NCBI GenBank assembly: GCA_024280535.1
Contig: JAJRPY010000011.1
Location: forward strand, 1 to 7,215
Origin: Gammaproteobacteria bacterium
Lineage (GTDB): Bacteria > Pseudomonadota > Gammaproteobacteria > PS1 > Pseudothioglobaceae
Reading direction: 5' to 3'
DNA: 7,215 nt
Shown: positions 1-6,255 of the stretch, piece after piece
Layout of the letters: every line of letters starts with the position of its first letter
Numbering within the stretch: position 1 is the first letter of the stretch
Position numbers and translations under genes: made by a program
Notes under the pieces: model-generated
Told to the model about the DNA's origin: nothing
Databases searched by the model: none
Seen by the model: only the letters and a program-made list of their open reading frames with translations

Positions 1-495
1 AGTGGAGGAGACAAAGGAATTGTGCAACTTTGGGATAGAAAAACCCAGCAATTGATTGGTTCGCCTTTGCAGGGATATGGCGGTTCAGTTCATTCAGTTT
101 CAATTAGTGCAGATAGTCGTTTTATTGTCAGTGGCGAGTTTGATGGTTTTGTGAGACTTTGGGATAGGAAAACCCAGCAATTGATTGGTTCGCCTTTGCA
201 AGGATATGGCGGTTCAGTTCATTCAGTTTCAATTAGTACAGATAGTCGTTTTATTGTCAGTGGCGGGTTTGATGGAACTGTGCGGATTTGGGATAGAAAA
301 ACCCAACAATGCTTAGCCATCCAATACGCTTTAGAGAATGGCAGTTATTTCTGCACCGATGGCAATCACCAAGCCACACAATGGAACCCAGATGATTGGG
401 ATAAACTATACGCCACGGGCAAAGACGAAAAGGGCGAAACTGTTATTTTATCCCCTAGTGAATTTGCTGATTATGAGTTAGGGCACCGTCGCTAA
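1..495 (+). CDS. WD40-repeat protein, C-terminal fragment (5' end outside window)
   Basis: The frame is open from the first base, giving 164 visible residues before TAA at 493-495. The GTG at 22 is not the start, because WD40-like sequence (SGGDKGIVQLWD) precedes it. L/I-W-D blade ends fall at residues 10-12, 53-55 and 96-98, exactly 43 residues apart, with the core pattern SVSIS.DSRFIVSG..DG.VR.WD. WD40 blades form beta-propellers that act as protein-binding platforms. In bacteria, blades this alike often sit at the C-terminus of multidomain proteins with an N-terminal NACHT/STAND NTPase, kinase or caspase-like domain, but any such domain would lie outside this window. Residues about 104-164 form a non-WD tail rich in W, D and Y that I do not recognise. 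The gene is convergent with crcB, with 9 bp between the stops. The WD40 call is firm; the cellular role is unknown. Confidence 0.9.
   Translation, partial: SGGDKGIVQLWDRKTQQLIGSPLQGYGGSVHSVSISADSRFIVSGEFDGFVRLWDRKTQQLIGSPLQGYGGSVHSVSISTDSRFIVSGGFDGTVRIWDRKTQQCLAIQYALENGSYFCTDGNHQATQWNPDDWDKLYATGKDEKGETVILSPSEFADYELGHRR
32..160 (+). repeat. 129-bp tandem repeat, unit 1 (one WD40 blade)
   Basis: This unit runs from GGGATAG to the next GGGATAG and encodes exactly one 43-residue blade. By eye it differs from the following unit at about 10 of 129 positions. Six of those differences fall in the last 19 bases, and the first about 110 bases are nearly identical. DNA-level identity this high between neighbouring blades suggests recent duplication or gene conversion. 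Confidence 0.9.
161..289 (+). repeat. 129-bp tandem repeat, unit 2 (one WD40 blade)
   Basis: This is the second copy, directly adjoining the first and in the same reading frame. The protein changes relative to unit 1 are A to T before DSRF, E to G and F to T around the conserved DG, and L to I before WD. A third copy starts at 290 but only about 21 bases (to about 310, one mismatch) still match before the sequence diverges into the non-repeat tail. Confidence 0.9.
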
Positions 496-504
496 AAACG
501 CTCT

Positions 505-897
505 TTAAGGCGAAACCAAGTAACGCATAAGCGCCACGCCTATGCCTGCTGCTGCTAAAGATAGCAGAACATTGAGTGCAATATTTAAACTAGCCTGCCC
601 ATAATGCCCCAGACTTATCATCTCAACTGACTCCCAAGAAAAGGTTGACATGGTGGTTAAAGAGCCAGTTAATCCGATTAATAATATTAGTCTATATGCC
701 TCATGCAGGGCAGCTTTTTCTAGGATGATGACCACCAAAATACCGGCCAAAAATGAGCCAATCACGTTTGCACTCAGGGTGCCGTAAGGGAATGTGGCGC
801 CCATTGTTGCCTGCATAAACTGGGTTAAATAATAACGTACACTGGCGCCGATAGTGGCACCTACGCCAATCGCCAGAACAGTGGGTAAAAACGTCAT
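505..897 (-). CDS. crcB: Fluoride ion channel CrcB/Fluc
   Basis: This 130-residue inner-membrane protein matches the length of the Fluc/CrcB family, which forms dual-topology dimers that let toxic F- leave the cytoplasm. Four hydrophobic segments are visible. Family motifs are GVGATIGASVRYY at residues 11-23 (conserved Arg21), FPYGTLSANVIGSFLAG at 36-52 (pore Asn44) and GSLTTMSTFSWE at 78-89. The last motif is normally GG.TTFSTF.xE, so Met83 replaces the first phenylalanine of the fluoride-lining Phe box, while Phe86 is kept. The ATG start overlaps the rarA stop by 4 bp (894-897) and has a GAGGT ribosome-binding site 5 nt upstream. Fluoride riboswitches control some crcB genes, but there is no room for one here, so expression should follow rarA. 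Confidence 0.95.
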   Translation of the reverse strand: MTFLPTVLAIGVGATIGASVRYYLTQFMQATMGATFPYGTLSANVIGSFLAGILVVIILEKAALHEAYRLILLIGLTGSLTTMSTFSWESVEMISLGHYGQASLNIALNVLLSLAAAGIGVALMRYLVSP

Positions 898-2135
898 AAT
901 GTACCTCGTATTTGTTTGATTTTTTCTGCAATTTTAATCTCTAGTCCGCGCTCAACGGGTGCATAGTAATGTTGCTCGCCTAGTGCTTGAGGGAAGTAGG
1001 TTTGACCGTAACTAATGCCATCTGCCTCATCATGTGCATATCGATAGCCTTGTCCATAGCCTAACTCGCTCATTAACTCGGTTGGGGCATTGCATAAATG
1101 CTTTGGCACGGGCAAATCTGGTGTTTGCTTGGCATCACTCATGGCTTGGTTAAAAGCCTTGTAAACGGCATTAGATTTTGGGGCAACGGCACAATACACG
1201 GCTGCTTGTGCAATGGCTCGATTGCCCTCTTTATCGCCCAAACGCTCATATACTTGCCAAGCGTTTAGGGTGATTTCCAACGCTCTGGGGTCGGCGTTGC
1301 CAATGTCTTCTGAGGCAATGGCAAGCAAGCGTCTGGCAATGGTTTTGGGGTCGCAACCGCCCACCAACATTCGCGCCATCCAATACAATGCAGCGTCGGC
1401 AGAGGAGCCGCGCACAGATTTATGAAATGCGGACAATTGCTGATAGAATATATCGCCACCTTTGTCAAAACTGGCGACCTTGTCTTGTAAAAATTGGGCA
1501 ATATTTTGTGCATCTGGCTGGCTTAATTTTGCTTGATCGATTTTTTCAATTATGTTGATTAATCGGCGCGCATCACCGCCACTGCTTGCCACAATCATTT
1601 CCTGAGTGGGCTGGTCTAATGTGAGTTTTAAATAATCAAGACTGCGCTGCAATATTTGCATCAATCCGGTGGCATCTAGCGCTTCCAGCACATATACACT
1701 CACGCGCGATAACAAGGCTCGGTTCAGCTCAAATGAGGGGTTTTCTGTTGTTGCACCAATTAGGGTAATTAAGCCCGTTTCAATATGTGGCAAAAAAGCA
1801 TCTTGCTGTGCCTTGTTAAATCGATGAATTTCATCCACAAACAGCACAGTTGGCTGGCCTATATTTTGATATTTTTTGGCATTTTCAATCACGGCGCGTA
1901 ATTCTTTAACCCCATCTAATACCGCACTCAACTGCACAAAATACCCCTCAACTTGGGCGCACATAATACGTGCCAAAGTGGTTTTGCCCACACCTGAAGG
2001 CCCCCATAAAATCATCGAATGCAATTGTTTGTTGTTGATTGCTTGTTTTAATGGGTGCGCATCGTTTAATAAATGTTGTTGTGCGCAAAAGGCCTCTAAA
2101 TTATCGGGCCTTAGTATTTCTGCAAGTGGCTTCAT
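894..2135 (-). CDS. rarA: Replication-associated recombination protein A (AAA+ ATPase)
   Basis: This 413-residue cytoplasmic AAA+ ATPase belongs to the RarA/MgsA/WRNIP1 family, which acts with SSB at stalled or gapped replication forks. The visible motifs are Walker [10 protein letters not shown] at residues 45-53, Walker B VLFVDEIH at 97-104, sensor 1 GATTENPSF at 128-136, an Ser-Arg finger at 143-144 and sensor 2 GGDARR at 186-191. The C-terminal half holds the family signatures [21 protein letters not shown] and [19 protein letters not shown], which are absent from the related RuvB and DnaX clamp-loader families. The length is slightly below the E. coli protein (about 447). The start overlaps the apbE stop by 4 bp, and only a weak AGG lies 3 nt upstream, so initiation probably depends on coupling. 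A rarA-crcB pair is common in gammaproteobacteria, usually followed by serS, which is missing here. Confidence 0.96.
   Translation of the reverse strand: MKPLAEILRPDNLEAFCAQQHLLNDAHPLKQAINNKQLHSMILWGPSGVGKTTLARIMCAQVEGYFVQLSAVLDGVKELRAVIENAKKYQNIGQPTVLFVDEIHRFNKAQQDAFLPHIETGLITLIGATTENPSFELNRALLSRVSVYVLEALDATGLMQILQRSLDYLKLTLDQPTQEMIVASSGGDARRLINIIEKIDQAKLSQPDAQNIAQFLQDKVASFDKGGDIFYQQLSAFHKSVRGSSADAALYWMARMLVGGCDPKTIARRLLAIASEDIGNADPRALEITLNAWQVYERLGDKEGNRAIAQAAVYCAVAPKSNAVYKAFNQAMSDAKQTPDLPVPKHLCNAPTELMSELGYGQGYRYAHDEADGISYGQTYFPQALGEQHYYAPVERGLEIKIAEKIKQIRGTL
903..907 (-). promoter_or_regulatory. Shine-Dalgarno site of crcB
   Basis: GAGGT on the minus strand lies 5 nt before the crcB ATG, inside the end of rarA. 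It supports the chosen start and lets crcB recruit ribosomes in addition to any coupling through the ATGA overlap. Confidence 0.7.
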
Positions 2136-3070
2136 AGGCCTATTTTAACGATATTCGACAAGCAGGGCTGCGTGCATTTTGCCAAAATAAGTACTGCTTT
2201 TAGTTTGAGTTGGCGTGCCAGTTTGATAGCTTGTTGGCTGCCCATTGACATCATAGCAGTGGCATAGGCATCTGCTAATAAGTTGCTCGGGTGGATGACA
2301 CTGGCTGAAAACAAATCGCTATTGACTGGCAAACCCGTATGCGGATTGAGAATATGGGCATAACGCTGACCTTCCCAAATAAAATACTGGCGATAATTAC
2401 CCGAAGTGGCAATGGATTCATCTGTTAATTTAATGCCCACTGGTGCCTGCCCAATCGGCGCTTCAATGCCAATATTCCAACTGCCTTTAACTTTAATCTC
2501 ACCGCCAATTTCCAGCATAAAGCGCGCAATGCCCCGCTCATCTAGTAGCCGGTAAATCTCATCTACGGCGTAACCCTTGGCAATGCCCGATAGATTTAAA
2601 CGCACATCACCCTGTTTGCTAAATGTCTGCCCTTGTAAGTTTGTTTGTGTAATTGAAGAATGCTTTAGCGCCTTGGCAATTGATTTTCTATCAGGCTTTG
2701 TGGTCACTTTCATTGCCCCAAAACCCCAAATATCAATCAACCGACCCAAACCTGGGTCAAAATACCCCTTGGTTTGCTGATGCACTTGAATGGCTTGGTT
2801 TAGCACTTGGGATAATTCTGTTGAAAGGGTCAGTGGGTGATTGATTGGCTGGCGATTTAGCTGGGACAATTCTGAAGAGGTATCCCAACTAGAAAAAATT
2901 TGATTAATTTGCCTAAGACGCGCATCAACTTGTGGCTGGCTGGCTTGAGCGCCTTGAGCCTTGATGGTGTAACTTGTGCCCATGGTGTTGCCTGTAACCT
3001 GCTCAAGTGCTTGATGTTGACCGCAACCAGTTAAACTTAAAAATAGGAAAATAATTAGAGGTTTAGGCAT
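2132..3070 (-). CDS. apbE: FAD:protein FMN transferase, ApbE-family lipoprotein
   Basis: ApbE uses FAD to attach FMN covalently to Thr/Ser residues of extracytoplasmic targets such as Nqr, Rnf and related flavoproteins. The 312-residue product begins with a hydrophobic signal and a lipobox (LTGC, Cys16), so it should be a membrane-anchored periplasmic lipoprotein. Family motifs in order are [10 protein letters not shown] at residues 27-36, [13 protein letters not shown] at 60-72, [17 protein letters not shown] at 102-118, [13 protein letters not shown] at 158-170, LEIGGE at 186-191, [11 protein letters not shown] at 220-230, [11 protein letters not shown] at 239-249 and the Mg-binding LADAYATAM at 265-273. 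It is slightly shorter than many homologues at the C-terminus, with no motif lost. It heads the operon with rarA and crcB. No flavinylated partner gene is visible. There is no clear ribosome-binding site before the ATG, which lies 12 bp from the divergent mltB start. Confidence 0.95.
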   Translation of the reverse strand: MPKPLIIFLFLSLTGCGQHQALEQVTGNTMGTSYTIKAQGAQASQPQVDARLRQINQIFSSWDTSSELSQLNRQPINHPLTLSTELSQVLNQAIQVHQQTKGYFDPGLGRLIDIWGFGAMKVTTKPDRKSIAKALKHSSITQTNLQGQTFSKQGDVRLNLSGIAKGYAVDEIYRLLDERGIARFMLEIGGEIKVKGSWNIGIEAPIGQAPVGIKLTDESIATSGNYRQYFIWEGQRYAHILNPHTGLPVNSDLFSASVIHPSNLLADAYATAMMSMGSQQAIKLARQLKLKAVLILAKCTQPCLSNIVKIGL

Positions 3071-3076
3071 TATAAT
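3071..3076 (+). promoter_or_regulatory. Possible -10 box (TATAAT) for the mltB operon
   Basis: A perfect TATAAT sits in the 12-bp gap between the apbE and mltB start codons. Transcription from it would begin about 6-7 nt downstream, essentially at the mltB ATG (3083), giving a leaderless mRNA. This fits the absence of a Shine-Dalgarno site near that ATG. Against it, no -35-like hexamer is seen at 16-18 bp spacing and there is no extended TG, so the match could be chance in AT-rich DNA. A weaker alternative is TTGACC at 3017-3022 with an A-rich stretch after it, inside apbE. Confidence 0.3.
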
Positions 3077-3082
3077 TCTGTC

Positions 3083-4273
3083 ATGTTTCGATTAATGATT
3101 TGTTTACTATTTTCTGGCTGGGTTTATGCTAATGATACCCTACCAAACAACGCGCCTGTGACCCAAAGTTTTACAGAATTTTTGGACACTATTCACCATA
3201 AAGCCTTAGAACAGGGCATTTCTAAAACCACGCTTGAACAAACTTTATCTACACTAACACCTAATCCCAAGGTGCTTGAATTTGATCGAACTCAGGCAGA
3301 ATTTAACCAGAATTTTTGGCGTTATTTGGCGTCTCGTGTGAGTGAATACCGCCTAAATAATGGCAAAGAAAAACTCAAACTGCACCAAAAAATATTACAA
3401 AAAAACTACCAAAAATATGGGGTTCCACCTCACGTGGTGGTGGCTTTTTGGGGCTTAGAAACCAATTTTGGCACCTATACGGGGGATTTAAATTTGGTTA
3501 GATCTTTGGCAACGCTGAGTTATGACGAGCGTCGCAGGGCGTTTTTTACCCAGCAACTATTAACATTGCTTGCACTCATCGATCAAGAAAAAATCCCAGT
3601 GGATTCTAAAGGCTCTTGGGCAGGGGCTATGGGCCATGTGCAATTTATGCCCACCAATGTTGCTACTTATGGGGTGGATGCTGACAAAGATGGGGAAATC
3701 AGCCTGTGGGACAATACCCAAGATATTTTTGCCAGTGCGGCGAATTTTTTACAAAAAATCGGCTGGCATCGAGGCGAACGCTGGGGGCGAGAGGTCACCA
3801 TTCCGAAGAAATTTAGCCATCATCTTGCTGGCTTAGCCACTAAAAAAACTGTGAATGAATGGCAGGCTTTAGGTGTGCGCACGGCACAAGGCAAAAACTT
3901 ACCGCGCTCTACATTAAATGCCTCGTTGCTGTTGCCTATGGGTCACAAAGGGCCGGCTTTTTTGGTTTATCGGAATTTTCGAGCAATTTTACGCTGGAAT
4001 CAGTCGATTTTATATGCCCTATCTGTGGGGCATTTATCCGACCGTTTGGCAGGTGCTAGGCGACTCTATGCCAAGCCTATTAATGAGCCGTCTTTAAGTC
4101 GTACTAATGTTATTTTCATTCAAACGCGACTAAGCATTCTCGGCTTTGATACGGGCGAACCAGACGGCATTTCAGGCCCCAAAACACGTGATGCGGTGCG
4201 TCAATATCAGCGGGCTAATCACTTGCCGATTGATGGCTATGTCGGCTATCAGCTGTTACAACAACTTAAATGA
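3083..4273 (+). CDS. mltB: MltB/SltB-family lytic murein transglycosylase with peptidoglycan-binding domain
   Basis: This 396-residue enzyme of the MltB (GH103) family cleaves the MurNAc-GlcNAc bond of peptidoglycan non-hydrolytically, leaving 1,6-anhydroMurNAc ends. A short signal peptide (MFRLMICLLFSGWVYA) precedes the mature part. It has no lipobox, so it is probably soluble in the periplasm, like the SltB enzymes of Pseudomonas. The catalytic Glu is Glu126 in FWGLETNFG (122-130). GSWAGAMGHVQFMP at 177-190 is the substrate-cleft signature. DADKDGEISLWD at 199-210 matches the EF-hand-like calcium loop of E. coli Slt35. A PG_binding_1 domain covers about 341-396 (IQTRLSILGF, DGISGPKTRDAVRQYQ). 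No other in-frame start lies between the upstream TAG at 3056 and the ATG at 3083. The stop overlaps ruvX by 4 bp. The symbol names the family; sltB would be equally apt. Confidence 0.94.
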   Translation: MFRLMICLLFSGWVYANDTLPNNAPVTQSFTEFLDTIHHKALEQGISKTTLEQTLSTLTPNPKVLEFDRTQAEFNQNFWRYLASRVSEYRLNNGKEKLKLHQKILQKNYQKYGVPPHVVVAFWGLETNFGTYTGDLNLVRSLATLSYDERRRAFFTQQLLTLLALIDQEKIPVDSKGSWAGAMGHVQFMPTNVATYGVDADKDGEISLWDNTQDIFASAANFLQKIGWHRGERWGREVTIPKKFSHHLAGLATKKTVNEWQALGVRTAQGKNLPRSTLNASLLLPMGHKGPAFLVYRNFRAILRWNQSILYALSVGHLSDRLAGARRLYAKPINEPSLSRTNVIFIQTRLSILGFDTGEPDGISGPKTRDAVRQYQRANHLPIDGYVGYQLLQQLK

Positions 4274-4689
4274 CTATTGAAACCTATCTAGGGTTTGATG
4301 TTGGCACCAAACGCACCGGCATTGCTATTGCCAATAGTCTAACCCAGCAAGCCGCTGGCATCGAGGTGGTTTCTCATCATAAAAATGGTGCTACTAATTG
4401 GGTTGCTTTTGACCATATTATTCAACAACACAACATCAGTCTATTTGTTGTTGGCGTACCATACGATAACAACAACCCAACCCAAGAGATGACATTTATT
4501 GCCCAGTCTTTTGCGCGCAAATTAAGCGCTCGATACGGCATTAATATGGTACTTGTTGATGAATATTTATCCTCCAATGAGGCAAAAAAACAACTAAAAT
4601 ATAATCACCATCATCCACAGGCAAACCGCGGTGAGGTTGACAAACGCTCGGCAGCATTGATATTACAAACTTGGTTAGGACATTCATGA
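4270..4689 (+). CDS. ruvX: RuvX/YqgF, RNase H-fold Holliday-junction resolvase-like protein
   Basis: This 139-residue product is almost the same length as E. coli YqgF (138). YqgF-family proteins have an RNase H-like fold and are linked to processing of the 5' end of pre-16S rRNA, with Holliday-junction resolvase activity reported for some members. Visible motifs are LGFDVGTKRTGIAIA at residues 7-21 (catalytic Asp10), VVGVPYDNN at 60-68 and VDEYLSSNEA at 96-105. The last acidic motif is GEVDKRSAALILQTWL at about 121-136. The middle motif is normally DERLST or DERLTS, so a tyrosine replaces the usual arginine; the acidic residues remain. It overlaps mltB upstream and pyrB downstream by 4 bp each. 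The sequence before its ATG has no Shine-Dalgarno site, so translation probably depends on ribosomes finishing mltB. Adjacency to pyrB is an old gammaproteobacterial arrangement. Confidence 0.93.
   Translation: MTIETYLGFDVGTKRTGIAIANSLTQQAAGIEVVSHHKNGATNWVAFDHIIQQHNISLFVVGVPYDNNNPTQEMTFIAQSFARKLSARYGINMVLVDEYLSSNEAKKQLKYNHHHPQANRGEVDKRSAALILQTWLGHS
4677..4680 (+). promoter_or_regulatory. Shine-Dalgarno site that fixes the pyrB start
   Basis: AGGA lies 5 nt before the ATG at 4686. It favours that ATG over the in-frame TTG at 4671, which would add five residues and has no ribosome-binding site of its own. Confidence 0.7.
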
Positions 4690-5648
4690 AAAAAGACGCG
4701 ATTAATAACCATATTCAGTTAAATGATGCGGGCCAATTAATTCATCTATTAGGGCTTGAGGGCTTGTCAAAAACTCACTTGCTGGATATTTTAAGCAAAG
4801 CCGAGCAACTCATTGATCAAAACGGTCATCTAAAAAAATCCAAGGCATTAGACGATATGTCGGTTGCTAATTTATTTTTTGAACCCTCAACACGCACCAG
4901 AAATACCTTTGAAATTGCGGCTATGCGTAGCAGTGCCAACATTATTAACGTTGATTTAGCCAACTCTGCTTTAAAGAAAAATGAAGCATTAATGGATACT
5001 ATGCACACGCTCAAGGCCATGCAAATTGATATGTTTATTATTCGCCACAAACAGTCTGGATTGCCACACCACATAGCCCAGCACCTTGATGGCGTGGCTA
5101 TTTTAAATGCAGGGGACGGCACCAACGCACACCCAACGCAAGCACTGCTGGATATGCTGAGTATTCGCCAGCATAAACCAGATTTTGAGCAATTATCGGT
5201 GGCTATTGTTGGCGATATTACCCATTCACGGGTGGCACATTCAAACATTCAGGCGCTCAAAACACTAGGCACAACAGACATTCGCCTAATCGCACCAGCA
5301 GGCTTGCAACACGATTTGGCCTGTGGTGGCAGTGTGACTTGTTTTGATGACATTGAACGCGGGCTTAAAAATTGCGATGTGGTGATTGTCTTGCGCCTAC
5401 AAAAAGAACGTATGATTGAGGCGGATATTCCCAATGAACAAGACTATTTTGACCACTACGGATTAACACCAGAACGCCTAGCATTGGCAAAAAAAGACGC
5501 CATTGTAATGCATCCAGGCCCGATTAATCGTGGGGTAGAAATAGATTCATCCGTTGCTGATGGCGCTCAATCCATCATTCTACAACAAGTCACTAACGGC
5601 ATAGCAGTGCGTATGGCAGTGATGCAAATTTTAGCTAAAAATTCATGA
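4686..5648 (+). CDS. pyrB: Aspartate carbamoyltransferase, catalytic chain
   Basis: This 320-residue enzyme condenses carbamoyl phosphate with L-aspartate, the committed step of de novo pyrimidine synthesis. All expected active-site elements are present: FFEPSTRTRNTFE at residues 64-76, Ser94 and Lys98 in SALKKNE (matching E. coli Ser80 and Lys84), IIRH with Arg120, HPTQ at 149-152, Arg182 in HSRVAHSN, Arg237/Gln239 in VLRLQ and HPGPINRGVEI at 276-286. The N-terminal extension (QLNDAGQLIHLLGLEGL) and the HPGPINRGVE motif resemble the Pseudomonas-type enzyme rather than the E. coli type paired with PyrI. Pseudomonas PyrB assembles with a dihydroorotase-like PyrC', and its operon carries pyrR; neither is here. 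I chose the ATG at 4686 because it has an AGGA site and makes the same ATGA overlap with the upstream stop seen at the other junctions. The stop overlaps the next gene by 4 bp. Confidence 0.96.
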   Translation: MKKDAINNHIQLNDAGQLIHLLGLEGLSKTHLLDILSKAEQLIDQNGHLKKSKALDDMSVANLFFEPSTRTRNTFEIAAMRSSANIINVDLANSALKKNEALMDTMHTLKAMQIDMFIIRHKQSGLPHHIAQHLDGVAILNAGDGTNAHPTQALLDMLSIRQHKPDFEQLSVAIVGDITHSRVAHSNIQALKTLGTTDIRLIAPAGLQHDLACGGSVTCFDDIERGLKNCDVVIVLRLQKERMIEADIPNEQDYFDHYGLTPERLALAKKDAIVMHPGPINRGVEIDSSVADGAQSIILQQVTNGIAVRMAVMQILAKNS

Positions 5649-6199
5649 AACCACTGGACTACAACGCTTTAAAAACCACATTGCATACGCTCAATACCGA
5701 CGATAGTATTGCCAGTGCGCATGGCATCTTGTGTGGCTTTGCCTGTGTCAAGCCAGAATTAACCTTGGCAGATTGGCTCAATGAAATCATCGTTAGCATG
5801 GATTTAAATAATCTTAATGAGCAATCCGCCCATGAGACACTGGCTATGATTTTTAACGAAAGCCTCGCCCAACTCAACGACCCAACGTTAAATTTTCAGC
5901 TGTTAATTGCGGATGAAGAGGCAAAACTCAGCGAACAGGCAACGACGCTAATTGATTGGTGCCAAGGCTATTTAACTGGGTTGGGTTTGCAAAAAATCAG
6001 CACCAATGATGAGGATGTACTGGAGATGATTAAAGACATCTCTGCAATCTCAACACTGGATAGCGCACTACTTGACACCGAGCAAAACACACAAGATTTG
6101 AATGAAATCATTGAGTTTGTGCGTATTGGCGTATTGTTAATTCAGGAAATCTTGCAACCCTCCAAACAAGATTTTATCAACCCAGCGATACTGCATTAA
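5645..6199 (+). CDS. ygfB: UPF0149 family protein, YgfB-like
   Basis: This 184-residue protein is probably cytoplasmic and belongs to the YgfB/UPF0149 family, which is largely confined to gammaproteobacteria. Hallmarks are SAHGILCGF at residues 24-32, WCQGYLTGLGL at 105-115, a following acidic stretch (NDEDVLEMIKDI) and EIIEFVRIGVLLIQEIL at 154-170. The fold is all-helical. In Pseudomonas aeruginosa, YgfB lowers expression of the amidase gene ampDh3 and so affects beta-lactam resistance; in most species its function is unknown. In many relatives ygfB lies upstream of pepP-ubiH, but here it ends an operon after pyrB. The ATG overlaps the pyrB stop by 4 bp and has no Shine-Dalgarno site, implying coupled translation. 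The next gene is convergent, 56 bp away. Confidence 0.9.
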   Translation: MKPLDYNALKTTLHTLNTDDSIASAHGILCGFACVKPELTLADWLNEIIVSMDLNNLNEQSAHETLAMIFNESLAQLNDPTLNFQLLIADEEAKLSEQATTLIDWCQGYLTGLGLQKISTNDEDVLEMIKDISAISTLDSALLDTEQNTQDLNEIIEFVRIGVLLIQEILQPSKQDFINPAILH

Positions 6200-6255
6200 T
6201 CACTAAGAAGCCTTAATAATCGGACTTAACAAGTCGTTAATATTGCCTCAAAAAA

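Noticed and set aside
496..504. Terminator between the convergent WD40 gene and crcB
   Set aside because: Only a 4-bp stem with a wobble pair (CGCT/GGCG) can be formed, and there is no T-tract.
701..931. Overlapping 76-codon minus-strand frame across crcB and rarA, with other antisense frames inside rarA, apbE, mltB and pyrB
   Set aside because: They lie wholly within well-supported genes, resemble no family and have unlikely composition. They are shadow frames.
4671..4685. Five-residue N-terminal extension of PyrB from a TTG start
   Set aside because: It has no ribosome-binding site, whereas the ATG at 4686 has AGGA at the right distance and fits the ATGA overlap pattern.
6221..6236. Small hairpin (GACTT-AAC-AAGTC core) between ygfB and the Calx-beta gene, as a possible bidirectional terminator
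   Set aside because: The stem is only 5-6 bp with a bulge and is AT-rich, and no T-tract follows on either strand. A T-run just after the Calx-beta stop has no hairpin before it.
6250..6255. Run of six T on the minus strand right after the Calx-beta stop, as a terminator tail
   Set aside because: The preceding sequence (TGAGGATGATGATTGA) forms no GC-rich stem.
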